Notes: generated by a model not told the origin, from the sequence alone. A stretch of 64,000 nt of DNA from Pachyseris speciosa (GCA_016490735.1 JAEMWC010000268.1:362501-426500); one strand, 5' to 3'; numbered from the stretch's first letter, positions 9,859-22,667 are shown. A program made the numbers and translations.

Positions 9859-12656
9859 TTCACGTTGTTGTTTTATAGAGGACGGCGAAGATATGTACTT
9901 GAATTTAAAACGCATGTGCAGAGCGATTGTTTTTGCTCATTAGACCTATTGTTTTATGGCGTTCTCGTTGCCATTGCCGTCCTCGTTGCTAAAGTTCCCT
10001 TTTTTTTAATTCGACCCTAAACGTGTACGATACTCATTTGAACATTTTTTTTTACCAATTGGAAGATGATTTTCTATTTTCTTTAAGAAAATAAGGCACT
10101 CCTAAGGTAAAGAAAAACTGCCAATAGACAGACCGAGTTCAGCGGTTTTGCTTGACCAAAAAGGTATATTCGTTTTTTTCTTTTCTGAGAACACAGAATA
10201 AACATTTTTTTTAAATTGGTTTAGAACGTATAGCACAGCCAAGCGAGCGCGCATGTGTATGATTACGCTACGAAGAGAAGCGTAAACAACATACGGGACA
10301 TGTGTGCCGAGTCGCGCATCTGTCACATGACTAAGCGAAAAGGGCGCGAAAACCTGTCGATGTATTGCAACGTGTCTTGGCGAAGTTGAAACTGTCGCAA
10401 GGAGAATGACGAATATCTTCGATTATCAGCACTTGACGGTGGTAAATGCTTAAGGCCTCGTAAAGTCATTGTAGTCATTACCCAAAGCGATTGGAACTGA
10501 ATTCATGCAGATGTACGGGCTGAAGTAAGCATTGAAGTTTGCTATCGGAATCTATTCAAAGCCGCGCCATGTGTCGCTGAAGTTTATTGAAATGAAGACA
10601 CACTTTAAGTATATTATGGTGAACTGGAACAGTCTATCGATCAAACTGCTCAGAACCAAGATGACTAAGGGAATAGCAGAATAAATTCCAGGTTATACTT
10701 CGCTGAAATGTGTCTAATGCGTGGCACAAAAACTGGTTTAGAGAAAATTTAGAGGCCAAAGAAAATAACAAAAACAACGAAGGAGCTGGAATATGGCTTT
10801 TCTTCTTATTTTTGGAAAGTATCGAGTTTGGAAGGCTTGAAAGATGGAGCTGATGACAGATATGTTGTGTTGACTGCAGGTAATAGAACACTCTTCCACT
10901 GGTAGTTAGTTTTTTGATTGATTAGTTTGTTTTCATTTAAAATTAATCTTGAAGCCAGTCGTGGGCCTATTTACAGACTCATGGCACATTATAAATGATT
11001 TTACTGACGTTTTTTCTTTCGTAGGGTGATGCAGTTTTTCAGGGAGCAACTAAACTGATACAGGACAACTATATCTAGCTCTATGGTAGGTTTAATATCG
11101 TTAAACGACTTTCAGATATTAAATTCCAAGGCTAAGTATGGTTTCGCCATATTGGTGGCCCTTTTCAGAGAAGCAGTATGGCGGCCGAAGTCAGCACAAT
11201 AAATAAACCAAATAATGAAATCCTCAATATTAATGGCATGGTATCGAATATCATTTAACGGGGCAACACTGTCACATATTTTGAATAAGCTTACTATTTT
11301 TGTAGGCGTTACAGCACTTGAATTCCACGTATGAAGGAGATTTAGATATTTTCCACTGAGTTCGAGAGAAAAAGTTCTAATTTTAAACTAAAAGAATTTT
11401 GAAAAAAATTACAGCTTCTTCCGGTAAACCACACCGCTCGGATTTGAATCTAGCAAATTTTTATGTTGTTTTCATGTCCGTGCCTGCACATTTACAAGCT
11501 ATCAGACAAAACTAAGTAAATAAATGCGTGAAAAAGTGCAATAGAATGTCGGAATTTTTGTCTGCTTCTGTTCTTGGGTTGTTCGTCCTTCAGATGCTTT
11601 CCTTCCTGCAATGCCAGGCGAAACTCTATCACCTTCGTATTCAGATTTCCTTGGCGCTCATTCGCAACAGCCATTACCGCGTAAAAAGGTTGAATGTTTG
11701 AGCGGTTGATGTTTCTGTAGTTCCTCAACAAGTTCGAAAATATCCTTTTAAGCTTTACGACAAGATAACGTTTGGTAGGAATTAAAGACGGTTCACTTGT
11801 TAATCGCTATTTTTCACACTATAACGGACGGATGAGGTCAAAACGCGGTAAGAACGAAGACGTACGCCAAGAGCCGTAGGCGAGTAGCGTGACTGATGCT
11901 CATATCACGTTTTAACGTCCTTCGTGCGTTAGATCGGTTTTCAATTGAGCATCGAAAGTAAATTGCGCTTGCTTTGCTTTTGCTTTGCTTCGCTGTGTGA
12001 TTGGCCAGCAAAAGTCGCACCACTTTCGTAACCAATGCGAAGCAAACCCACAAACATTCGCAACTTTGAACGCACGCATTTTCCCGCGCTTTGAGCTGGT
12101 TACGTGTAATTGCTCCGTATTCTGATTAGCTCGTTGCACTGTTTCAGTCTGTTGTGATTGGTCTGAGTAATTATTTTGGTTTTGGTTTTCCTGCACTCAA
12201 TTGAAAACTGCTCTATCATAGTACACAGGTACACAGAAGTCAATCCGGATTTCCCGGCAATCGAAATGACTTTATTTGTTTTATAGATATTTTTACGTTC
12301 TTTGGATCATGATGTCAATTTCGTGCCTCTAGACCAATCAAACTGCGAGTTTTGCACCGTCCATTGTATTATTGCGAATGGCTTCGTATTCCATCACAGA
12401 CATAAAACACGAACATCTAAAATCCGATTATACAGAACAATCTATACAGAGACCGTTTGGCAAGGACATCCCACCTCGAGAGAGCCTTTTTCAGGCCACA
12501 AATGCTAGATATCGCGCAATCTGATTGGCTTATTTGCCATTGTCAATAAGAGTCTAGACAACTGACTGCTTGCATCAACGTGTCACGCAATGCCTTTATA
12601 AATTTCTTTTGCCGTTGATATATATTGCGGTAAAAACAAATCGAATGTGGTTAAGT

Positions 12657-12720
12657 GTTGTCTGCAGTCTTATCGACAACTGTGATGACGAATATCGTTG
12701 TCGATAAGAGTACTGACAAC
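12657..12720. repeat. 64 bp perfect-style hairpin
   Basis: The arms GTTGTCTGCAGTCTTATCGA and its near-complement TCGATAAGAGTACTGACAAC enclose a 16 nt loop. It lies in intron 3 of the left copy; the matching part of the right copy (about 43250) lacks it. Confidence 0.6.
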
Positions 12721-12964
12721 GCTGAACCATTCGAGTTGTTAATTAACTTTCCAGACGCGGTCTGTGATTGGAGAATGAAACAATAGGTTATACAACACAA
12801 ACAATACCCCCAGCCCTGATAACAAAAGAAGCTACAGGTCATACGGACCAATGCAGGATTCCTCTCAGCCTTTGGGAATACATACACCTATACATAGCTT
12901 TTGAAATAGGGTGATAAAAGGGGATAAACTCATTTCCTCGCTACAGTCTGGGACGTAGACTTAC

Positions 12965-13257
12965 TTGTAGTCCATCGGTAAGCTGCTTGAATGGTGTGAA
13001 GTCATTAGCTTGACGTCCAGTTGGTTTTCCATCCGTGAATATGAACACGATGTCTGCGGCGTTCGGCCTGTCTCCACCCGCAGGGGTGAACAACTGGTAG
13101 AGGGCCAACTTCAATGCCTTATCTATTCGAGTTCCCCACTTCTTTGCGATTTTCTTGAATTTTTGTGATACCAGTCGGGTAAGTACCGTCTTATTTTGGT
13201 ATTTCTGATAATTAAATTTGTTCGCTAAAGTTGCCGCAGGGCCGAAGGCGATGACAC
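12965..13257 (-). CDS. Left copy, second exon of first vWA
   Basis: 293 nt, phase 1 in (acceptor TCCATCAAAACAG), phase 0 out (CTACAA then GTAAGTC). It encodes GVIAFGPAATLANKF, then GTRIDKALKLALYQLF and IVFIFTDGKPT, the middle strands of a vWA including the T and D of the metal site. It is one codon shorter than the right-copy exon 43668-43373, which ends QQ. Confidence 0.85.
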
Positions 13258-13677
13258 CTGTTTTGATGGAAAAATCATAGCGATGTATGAATTTCTTTTT
13301 TAAAGTCGTGGTCATTAATATTCACGTGTAATTACACCGACTATTGCAAACCCAGGCTTTGTGGAAAAAACCATTGTTTATAATGATCTGCAAACTTAAG
13401 TATTCTGTTTTGCGCGTCGCACAAGCAGTTTCTCAGCATGATAAGATTTTTAGTGTTTCGATTCGCAAGCATGCTCCCATGAAACTCGGTAGTGCATTGG
13501 TATAACCAAGTGTTTCATAACGGCAATGCAAGATACTTTAAGAAAATTTCCAGTACATGTAAACATCCATAGTCTAGTTAATTAAGGCAATACGTCGAAA
13601 TGAGACACTGCCAAAAAGATCTATTAGACTGCCCCCTTTCCCCTTCAAACACACACACTCTTGAGCAGGTTATATAC

Positions 13678-13821
13678 CAAAGTGATTTCCTTCTTTCGAA
13701 ACTCCAAGTTTGTTCACAATGGAGATGATGGCTCTTCTCATCTTCCTGAGGTCCGCAGGCTTCAAGCTTCTTGATATGTCACCGAGAATGGCAATATCAT
13801 GCTTACGCCCAGAGCAGTCTC
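13678..13821 (-). CDS. Left copy, first exon of first vWA
   Basis: 144 nt, phase 1 at both ends. It encodes DCSGRKHDIAILGDISRSLK, with DISRS as the MIDAS motif, and ends EGNHF plus the first base of Gly. Acceptor ATTGTAG, donor GTATAT. The right-copy partner is 44879-44736. Confidence 0.85.
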
Positions 13822-13869
13822 CTACAATATCGATTGAATGCTTCATTAGCAACGCCCATCTTACCTTAA

Positions 13870-14232
13870 GGCGGCTCAAAATGGTTTCGTTATTCGAAAA
13901 ATTAAGGTGGCTCTGAACCCTATGTACCGAATTTTTTCAAAACTTTGCAGAAATATGAATCTTCATTTGTTGATTGCAATTCAATAATAAAAACGGGGGC
14001 ATCCGACTCGTTTTTGAGTTACAGGCACATATGGGAAATCCAAAATTATAGGTGTTTCTAAGAGGCTTTACTTTTGATATGGTAGCCTTTTATGTCAAAA
14101 CATTGATCACAACTTGTTGAGAAATGATTGGAAAATTTTTTAATACCACGTTCAAGGAAACAAACGAAAACTTGTGGGAGTATCGATCCATCAAAGAGTT
14201 GGTGTTTATAACGAAACCATTTTGAGCCACCC
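13870..14232. mobile_element. Harbinger-like MITE, TAA target site, left-copy specific
   Basis: 363 bp. Ends GGCGGCTCAAAATGGTTTCG and, complemented, GGGTGGCTCAAAATGGTTTC are flanked by TAA (13867-13869 and 14233-14235). The right copy at about 44925-44940 lacks the element. A 3 bp TWA duplication is typical of PIF/Harbinger; assignment is inferred from that alone. Confidence 0.65.
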
Positions 14233-14888
14233 TAAACTCGGTAATTTACGATCAACCTAGTGTGCGCAGTCATGGAGCAGATGGAGAAGGACTTTTCTGG
14301 CGTCAGTGACCAGAGTTTTGTCGATCTAAGGTAGATGCAGGGACCAAAATCACGCAACACGAGAGCTGCTTACTAAAGATTACAAGGAGCTTAAGCAAAG
14401 AGGACGGCAACGGCAACGGCAACGAGAACGCCACAAAAAATAGGCTTAATGAGCCAAACAATCGCTCTGCATGTGCGAAGAAGAAAGAAAAATTCAGATG
14501 ACAAACCTTTTGCTTCCTTGAAGCCTGTAATAAAACGAAAGGAAAAAACAATAGTATAGAAAGATTAAACCAAGGTGTCAAGTTTGCAAGCGAAGGCTAA
14601 TTACAGTAGGGTAAAAAAGAGTTCTGAACGATACTCCTGACTAAAATTAATTACCGTCTTCACAAACTGAGATGATTCATAGAGAACCTAACTACTAACA
14701 AGGTATTGCCTTGTGCACAATAAATTGAATTTATCTATGTAGGTATGATTGCCAGGCCCTATTGAGAAGTGTTTTCTCTCAAACGATTTGAAGTTGTATG
14801 GTACAGTGCTTGAACACAGCTGGTGACCAACAGATTAGTAAAGGACATATAAAAGGACATTCAACGTAACCAAGTGATCAAATATTAC

Positions 14889-14928
14889 CTTGAGCAAGGA
14901 AGAATGCAAAGAGAGCTAGGAACCTCAT
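14889..14928 (-). CDS. Left copy, start codon and signal peptide exon
   Basis: 40 nt: [14 protein letters not shown], a short hydrophobic signal peptide, leaving a phase 1 donor (CAAG then GTAATA). Upstream, TTTTATTTCACACAG ending at 14956 looks like an acceptor, so a 5' untranslated exon probably precedes it. ATG is the only in-frame start. Confidence 0.85.
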
Positions 14929-15770
14929 GATGGTTTTTGAGAATCGTCTTGAAAACTGTGTGAAATAAAACAGATCAAAGTGTTACCGTCAGTCAGACCA
15001 CCCGAAGTTTATTTGTATGTGATCGACATGAAAACGTCTGACAAGCCGCATCGCCAGAAATTTAGGACACGAGACCCCACGCGCGGCAACCTGAATACTG
15101 ATCGGGACGCCGAAATGTATAAAGAATTGTATGGGCATTCGAGGAAAATAGCAAATATCTCTTTAAGATGCAAAGAAAGTAAAAATGTGCAACTGAACCA
15201 TAATAGGTTGCTATATAATAGTGCTTAATATGTAAAAGTTACCATAAAGTAAACGACTTTCATGTACTGATATTTTGAACATTTTTGATTTCTTCTACCG
15301 GTAGTCGCCGAAATATTTGAAAAAGGAAAAACCGTTTGTTTATAAGCTGCGATTACTGGCGAAATAAGCTTGATGGAAAAATGTGCGTGTTTCTTTTATT
15401 AAAACTACCCCACCTAGAGCAACGATATTTGTTGTTTACTATAAGAAATAAAAACAAGAAGTTTTTCTCTTCCTCACAGTTCAATTATTACAAGCCGTGA
15501 ATAGCAAAACTTAGTGTGCTGGACTTTTCATTGGCACCGCTTTTGTGTCGTGAAATTTTTACCTACGGTAGGTCGAATCTTTTTTCCTCCGTGGATTGGC
15601 TTCACCCGTATTTACGTACTTGCATTTGTGCGGTGCTTATTTTTTTAATATTTAATTTCACTTTTGAGACATGGCTTGCTTAAATTATAGTCAAGGCACT
15701 CTGGCTGGTTAAAGATGCACATTTGTTCGATAGTAATGTTAATAATATAAATACTCCTGTATGCAGATGA

Positions 15771-15899
15771 TAGGAATACCTATAATAATACAGGATATAA
15801 TACATAATACATATATAATACAGGATATAATACAGGATTCAGTGATTGCACAATTCTGACATCACACAAAGAAACGTGGTGGCCTGTTTGGCCAAACTT
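15771..15899. repeat. Short TATAATACAGGA tandem repeats
   Basis: Several copies of ATATAATACAGGAT and variants between 15780 and 15838, at the point where similarity to the right copy ends. Confidence 0.6.
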
Positions 15900-17124
15900 G
15901 TTACATACTACATCAACCTTTCATTCTCGGGCTCGATGGCCCTTTGTCATACAATACATCTAGCAAATTTAAGAACAATAATCTTACGTTCCCTTGGGTG
16001 TTTAACTCTCTGACAGCTCTCGTGGGCATGTTTTCCCAAACAGAAGGCACACACATTTTCTTGTTTTGTAAACAGGGCGTTGGCTGTCTCGCCCTTTGCT
16101 CGGTTGTCCTTCCATCATTGGAATGCAAAGGTTTCGAGGAGGGCATTGCATAAAAATGATCCTCTCTCAGTTTTAAAGAAGCTTTGCAACATTTGCTCCA
16201 CCGTCCACGTTGAAAACTCCTTCCCTCTTGTAATCGTCAGTCGAAAGCTCTCTGGTATATTCTGCATAATGGCGGGAGCAAGTACCGTCGAATACGTGTT
16301 CTCTTCCACCCCGAGGGCCTTTAATCCCCTGAAATGTGACTCGCACTCTTCAAACAAATTCCTCTGGCACGGAACATCTCGTTCACTGTAAACTGGCGGC
16401 ATGTTGAGTAAATCGTTTACATGTGCTCACTGGATAGCTATCTCCTTTCCACAGCGTTTCTTCAGAGCTTGGACTGCGGCCTCGTAGTTTACCGCGGTCA
16501 GTGCAAAACCCGCAATTGTCGATCTGGCAGGCTCCTGTACCAACCTTTTCAAACAAAAGAACTTGTTCACCGCGGACAGATTGTCGTCTCGATCAACAGA
16601 ACTCTGAAACGAATCCCAGAACTCCTGCCAATCCTGTAATCTGCCTTTGAACTTCGTTACTGAGGTTCGGGATCTTGGCTTTCATGTTATGCGCAAGGTT
16701 CGCGGGCTGTGGGTTTTCGTCTTAAGGTGACGCTCCGGTAATCACCTGGGCCAGGATGCACGCTTGGGCTCAATAACTCCTCCAATTGCAACACCACTTG
16801 GTTCAACACTCCTCTGAGGCGATCGCTTCCCTCGATTTCTCTTTCTATTAGAACGTCCAGCTCTTCAGAATCTAAACCTCCAATCAAATCTAAAATTTGA
16901 GTATCGAGTTTCTTTAACGCGTCTACTTTCTCCTTAAGGGCTTGTAACGCCTCCTTACTCCATTGCCTGCCCCACACTCCACTTCCATCGTTTAGTCTTG
17001 GCTGATACGCGTCTTCTTCTCGACGTTTGCCCTCGCCTTTTCAGCCATAGGGAACGCCCTTCACTTCTTCCTTCGCAACGTTTAATAACTCTGGTTCTTT
17101 AACACTCTGTTTAGACTCACACCA

Positions 17125-17141
17125 TCCGGTTCGAAGGACCA
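17125..17141 (-). other. Retrotransposon primer-binding site
   Basis: TGGTCCTTCGAACCGGA on the minus strand complements a tRNA acceptor and T-arm (TCCGGTTCGAAGGACCA). It lies three bases downstream of the LTR end. Confidence 0.65.
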
Positions 17142-17510
17142 CTGTGTTCGGGAATATCCACACTCAGTTGAGCACTCGAAACTTGGCCTGTATATCCTTC
17201 TTTATTTCCTACAATTATCCACGTTCTCTCACTCCATACATTCATTCGATCTTATCACAACTCTCACCTTTTTCTACACTGTTTCGGCATTTAAAGTTAT
17301 AAGGCATCTATTGTTCGCATATGATAAGTACATGTCATATTCTAGACATCTCTTACATCTCCTTAAAACACATCACGCACACTCAAAGGTAATTCACTGA
17401 AAGCAAGTAAACTGTCATTGCCGGATACATTCTTTATCTCCTTAAAAAATGAACTACACGCGATGAAAGTTTCTATTATCTTCACGTATAAGTTTAGGGT
17501 AGGACACGTT

Positions 17511-17736
17511 AGGGCCATTTATACGAGAGAAAATAAGCCGCGGCTTACTCTGGCCGCGGCTTACATAAGACGCGAAAGTAACCATTTATACGAGTAAAAA
17601 CTCCTAGGCCAGGATAAGCCGCAGCTTGAGAAAGCCGTGAACGTAGATTTTTTACAATTTATACGGAGTGTACGCGTCTTATGTAAGCCGTGGCCAGAGT
17701 AAGCCGCGGCTTATTTTCTCTCGAATAAAAGGCCCT
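17511..17736. mobile_element. 226 bp palindromic MITE inside the BEL LTR
   Basis: Ends AGGGCCATTTATACGAGAGA and the complement AGGGCCTTTTATTCGAGAGA, then AAAATAAGCCGCGGCTTA in both arms, flanked by GTT (17508-17510 and 17737-17739). It interrupts the putative BEL LTR and so is younger than it. Confidence 0.75.
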
Positions 17737-17779
17737 GTTGTGTTGCATTACGTAACGCGTTGTGTTTCCCATCACATCA

Positions 17780-18600
17780 TTAAAACACGTGGTAAGACCG
17801 GCTAACCGGCTAGCCCTTTCTCTGCATGGATAATTCAGTTTTCAGTTATTTTAAGAAAGGACACCGTGATCTCTTAGAAACTTTAGGAAACGCAGAAACG
17901 TAAACAGCATATCCTGGTTTTGTATTTTGTGCCAGGAGGCACAAACTGCCCACTGCAAGTTTGTCAGCCTTACTTTAGAACTGGACACAACGCAAACTAA
18001 GTGAATAGAGATATTGAAGGTTTCTTTTGTAATGTGCGTTAAGTGTATCACTCAAATGAATCGTTATTTTATCATTAAGACCGCATATGGTAGCTATGAA
18101 TGCTCTAAATTAAAATAATTAAAGCTACCTCCTTGAAATGTTTTGAATCAAATTGTAGTGCTTAAATTGCGTTTCCTTTAGTAAGATGTTATCCCAAAGG
18201 TTCTTACTGTGGAAAATAACAATTTTACCGTCCTCGGAAAAAAATAGTGTTTTTAGTGTGGTTTACGCTCGACGCCGGAATTTTCTAAAAACCAATGATG
18301 CCGGGAAAATTCTTTACGACTTAAACTGATGTTGAGTGAAACAAACGAAACTTTTTGAACTCGAATTGCTCAAATAGCGGTTGAAAGAACACATAATAAT
18401 CTTTTTAATTGTTTTTAGATAGAAAACGGCATTCAGGTTCAAACTTTGGCCCTTAGCCCAAATTTCTCTGCTGGCTTTGAAAGAACTAACGAAAACCCGC
18501 ATTTCTTTAATTGGAATTGTTGGTTTAGAAAGGATAACTTGGCAGATTGAAAATGAAAGTGAGCTTTACTGAGGAAAATAAATGATTTAAGGTTCACGAG
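17780..18600. other. Intergenic, nothing recognised
   Basis: AT-rich DNA without a convincing gene, splice pattern or repeat that I could identify. Confidence 0.5.
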
Positions 18601-18679
18601 AACTTACCAGTTGTGAAATTGCAAGTTAATTTTTACACTCAAGCTTGCTGTATTAATACTTACGAGAACACTACTCATA

Positions 18680-19260
18680 TGTTATGGAAATGTGTCACAA
18701 CTTTTCAGTTCACGTTATTTTTAATTCTGAACGTGTTCAAAGATCAAACGATTGTCACTAAGTGTCCTTGCTACTTGTGGCGGCTCGGTTACTTGGAAAC
18801 GTTAGAGTATACCAACAGCATTTTGTGCTCAGGTTTACTATGGACAGAGACTTAAATAAGTATTTACTCTTCTTAGCACAGTTTTGACATAACTATATCA
18901 TAATGTATCTTTAATGAACGTTATCGCTGCAGACGTTCAGGGGATCGCTACCTGGGAAAGCTTTTATGACAGCTTCTCTTCTTCTCTTTCCATTGACATG
19001 ATTAGAATTTCTTTGAGGAGATTTGTTTCTACATTCAAAGATAAAAATTGTCATAAGTTTAATTGCTACTTGTGGGGGCTCTGTTATTTGGAAACTTTAG
19101 GATATAACAACGACATTTTCAGCAGAGGTTTATCGCTGCGGACTTTCGGGGGATCGTTACCTGGAAAAAATTATAGCGTTCTAAAATTGTGTGACAGCTT
19201 CTTTACAAACAGTTGCTTTAGACATTGGTATTTACTTTCTCCAGTACCTTCTTGACAGAC
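18680..19260 (+). repeat. Diverged copies of the arm repeat
   Basis: Two diverged segments (about 18680-18860 and 19020-19260) share GCTACTTGTGG, TATACCAACAG and CGCTGCGGACTTTCGGGGGA with the inverted arms at 19590-20170 and 27015-27870. Short frames here are not conserved between the copies. Confidence 0.55.
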
Positions 19261-19589
19261 AATAAGGTTTAGTTCGATCTGTTTGACACCATTATAGAAT
19301 TTCTTTGAGAGGATGTAATTACTATTGCTATTTTTGGGAAAGTAATGTATACCAACGAAATTTTCAAGAATTTTTTTTTTAATAATAATGAAAACGTGGC
19401 ATCAAAAGACGAGAAGTGTTGTCAGCAGCAACCAACTTGCCTTTAGTCGTCTCTCTACCCCCTCTGTGTTCGCCATTAAATCTGCTACAGAGCTGGTTTC
19501 TACTAAACTACCAATTTTGGAAGAAAAACTCCTTGAAAATTTTCTTGCAACTGTAAAGCCTAGCTAGGTATTTTCGTTTCTAGCAGCCT

Positions 19590-20170
19590 TTGGCTATGGT
19601 ACACTTTAAGGAGCAACAAGATTATTGCCGTTCCTTCGAGGAAGCTAGTAGGTGCAATACGGTTATATATGTGTGAGTAAATCCACAAAATAACTATTTG
19701 TCTTGCAACATGACGGGCAAAAGAACGGAGAACCCATTCGTCATAACAGGTACCCTGGCTCCAGGGTCCCGTTGAAAAAAAAAATATCTTGAAAAGCCAA
19801 AATAAAGTAAACACTGTAGCTACTGTTTGTAAAGAAGCTGCCATATAAATTGCGTTGGGGCTATAAAGTATCTCGGTAACGATCCCCGAAAGTCCGCAGC
19901 GATAAAATTTGTTGACGGCTGCGAGCAAATTTACAAAAAAAGGACCTCGCTCCTGAAATTAGTTCTGTTTCTTTTTTCAAAACTGTGCTAAAAAGAGCAA
20001 ATACTAAGACTCTCGTCATGTCCGATATAAACCTCTGCTCAAAATGCCGTTGGTATGCCGACGTTCCCATAACCGTGCTCTCACAAGTAGAAATGACATT
20101 TCAATGACAGTTTTCATGTTTGAATGTCTCAATTCCACTATTCAGAATTAAAAATGGGAAAAGTTCGAGC
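19590..20170 (-). repeat. Left arm of an inverted repeat flanking the LINE
   Basis: On the minus strand this matches 27015-27870 on the plus strand, less the 470 bp MITE there. Shared blocks include CTTTTCCCATTTTTAATTCT, ATATCGGACATGACGAG and TTTATCGCTGCGGA. The inner edge is about 20166, close to the 3' part of the LINE. Confidence 0.7.
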
Positions 20171-22145
20171 CTCGTTGCGGCGGCTTCGCCACGTTAATTC
20201 CCTCCTTCAAACGAAAACAATAACCTCTGGCACCCAGGGTACATAACAGTAACAGAGGGCATTTTTTTTCTTAATATTTCTTGGAACGACACGCCGGTAA
20301 TTGGATTCCTGTATAATGATTTCACACTGATTTTCAAAGCTAATTGATGGAACTTACCACTGATAGAAAAGCCAGTTACTACGATCCAGTTTTGTGATTT
20401 TGATTCCTCTGAACTTGGATTAAATTGCAAATTGCGATAAGTTCCCGAAGAACATAAACTTTGTGCCGTTAAATTAAAAACCCGGATTGAACATTTTGTT
20501 CACAATTCAGCATATTTTTAAGACGAAGGGTCATTGTTTATATCTAGCGAATTTGGAGATTTAGAGTGATGCTTTTGAAGCATTCTTCGTAAAATACTGG
20601 AGGCTTTATAGGCAATTTATTTCTTCAAATCAAAACCACAACATAAGATAAGTTACCCCCAACAGGTTTCAGATAGTGCAGAAGAATTTTTTTCCAGTTG
20701 CTCGGTTGATCGCTTGCCAATTTCTTGCAACAAAGAACTCTTTGAGTTTCTATTATAGAATCTAAATGTGGAGCTTTAAGTCCAGATGCCACGCACCTCT
20801 CAGTAACCTCTTATTTCATTGGTTCTTATTACCACGCAGCTCCATTATTTCAGGGCTAGGGTCCATTGTTTCTGTTGTTTGTTTATTGTTTTCTTAGCCA
20901 ATCCTGTGAGTTGTTCCGAGAGCTGCTTGGCGCCTCTTTAAGTCCCCCATCTTCGATGTCACTGATAAGAGCAAAACGTTTGACTTTGTCCTTCCCCTTC
21001 CAGATACAATCGCAGATAATTTTGTTCACGTCTTTCACAAATTCCTTATTTACTGATATCAAACTCGCCCGATATAGGAAAAATAATTTTTAATGCAATC
21101 TGAATTCTTCCGATAATGGACAGATCCCTCCACCTCCAAATTCGTTATTTTTGTTGAATTGAACCATTAATTCATAAACATTTAATTTTTGTTTAGCTCG
21201 AAGATCATAGGTGAAGTGCACTTCCAAGATTTTAACAGCCTTTTTAATTTTTAACTTGCCTGTAACGGCGTTGTCATGTTGTAGAGTATGCTCGATTACC
21301 TAACAGCATTATTTCTTATTTTTCGTGGTTAATCTTCAAGCCCGATCAGCTTCCATGATCTTCAACAAGCTTAAAAAAGTTTATAAGCGAAATATCGTCT
21401 TTCAAAAAACCAGTTAAGTCGTCCGCAAAAAGGTTTAATCTGATCTCTTCTTTGTCTACCTCGTACCACGGATATCTTTACTATTGCGTATACTAATATA
21501 GAGAGTTTCTAGCACTATGATGAACAAGTAAGAAGAGAGGGGGTCTGCTTGTCTCACTCCCCTTTCAACTGCAAAGAACTGAGTAGAAAAACCATTGTTT
21601 ACGACACAAATAGAGATATTGTTGTAAAATGTATGAATCCATTGCAGAAATGATGGACCAAAGCCAAAGGAGGATAGAGTGCGAAAAAGGAAATCTCTGC
21701 TTACAGTATCAAAGGCTTTTTTGAAATCTATACAAATCATTTTTCTCTCAAGATTACGCCTTTCTGAGAATTCCATGACATCTTCAATCGTTCCAACTAC
21801 GTCAAAAATAGTTCTTTCCTTAACATATGCACATTGATCATAATGTATGATATTCATTCTCTTATCTAAATAGCTTTTGACCCGATTTTAACGTCCACAT
21901 TGATAAGTGAAATTGGTCTCCAGTCCCGCTTGTCTTTATCCCTTTTCTCTATTAAGGTAATAATAGCTTCCTTCTGGGAATTTGATAACTCACCATAGTC
22001 ATAAGAATGGTTTAAGCTGTCTACCATCAGATTTTCTATAGTGTGCCAAAGAGCTCGATAGAATGCGGCTGTTAATTCATCATTCCCTTGTGACTTGTTG
22101 CTTGAAATAGCTGAAGACTCTTGTAACACTCGTCAACCGTTAATA

Positions 22146-22667
22146 GGTCTTATCACGGTTTCAGGCGCTATCTTGGCGGCTTGGCGGGTAGGCAAAAAGA
22201 ACACAAATTACAGTGTTTGTATGCAATTCCGTTGACAAAAAAATGCGTGAAGCGCTTGTTTCGCAGCAAAAAGTTATATTGCTAGTTAATAATACTAGGC
22301 AAAGGGTTCCACTGACAAACTTTAAGGGATTTAGCCGTGCCGCAAAACTTTCTCTGGCCTTTTTAATTTTCCATACATTCGTCTGTTATTTTTTCCCGGG
22401 AATTTTTCAGTCCGCGGCAAAAAATCACAGACGAATGTATGGAAAACTTTAAAAAAGCCAGAGAATGTTTTTTCGCACGGCTAAATCCCTCAAATTTTTG
22501 TCAGTGGAACCCTATGCCTAATACTATTAATTAGCAATATATTTTTTTTGCTGAGAAACATGCGCTTCACGCATTTTTTTGACGACGGAATTGCATACAA
22601 ACACTGTAATTTGTGTTCTTTAATTTTGCCAACCCGTCAATATGGCGCCTGAAACCGTGATAAGACC
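22146..22667. mobile_element. 522 bp hairpin element inside LINE ORF2
   Basis: Nearly the whole element is an inverted repeat: GGTCTTATCACGGTTTCAGG at the left and its complement at the right, with further paired blocks such as ACAGTGTTTGTATGCAATTC. It splits the LINE linker upstream of the reverse transcriptase. No clear target duplication was seen. Confidence 0.8.

Larger units (their letters stand above)
8084..10012. mobile_element. Inverted-repeat element with GGGA..CTTTAGCAACGA ends
   Basis: Left end near 8087 (GGGAGCTTTAGCAACGACAA) and right end near 10010 (complement GGGAACTTTAGCAACGAGGA) form terminal inverted repeats. The same ends occur on a compact 372 bp element at 30418-30789 and a fragment at 14373-14485. 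The right copy keeps only the left end (about 40553). The interior has been invaded by the elements at 8192-8320 and about 8440-9858. Confidence 0.5.
15900..17776 (-). mobile_element. BEL/Pao retrotransposon, 5' end only, decayed
   Basis: Minus strand. A putative LTR from 17776 (TGTGAT) to 17145 (CGAACA) has TG..CA ends and contains a later MITE. Three bases on, TGGTCCTTCGAACCGGA (17141-17125) matches the expected form of a tRNA 3'-end primer-binding site. Gag pieces follow in changing frames. They are a coiled region ALKEKVDALKKLDTQILDLI (16977-16687), LFEECESHFRGLKALGVEEN (16402-16115) as in BEL gag DUF1759, and remnants of the zinc-knuckle linker (16146-15913). Protease, reverse transcriptase, integrase and the 3' LTR are absent. 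Confidence 0.7.

Noticed and set aside
10634..10891. Minus-strand frame with [20 protein letters not shown], also at 41383-41718
   Set aside because: It is intron sequence of both gene copies. The longer right-hand version comes from a 120 bp tandem duplication, and there is no start or splice context.
11492..12196. Frames with [20 protein letters not shown] and [14 protein letters not shown] text shared with 42380-42946
   Set aside because: Similarity between copies is explained by the segmental duplication. Differences fall at replacement positions as freely as elsewhere.
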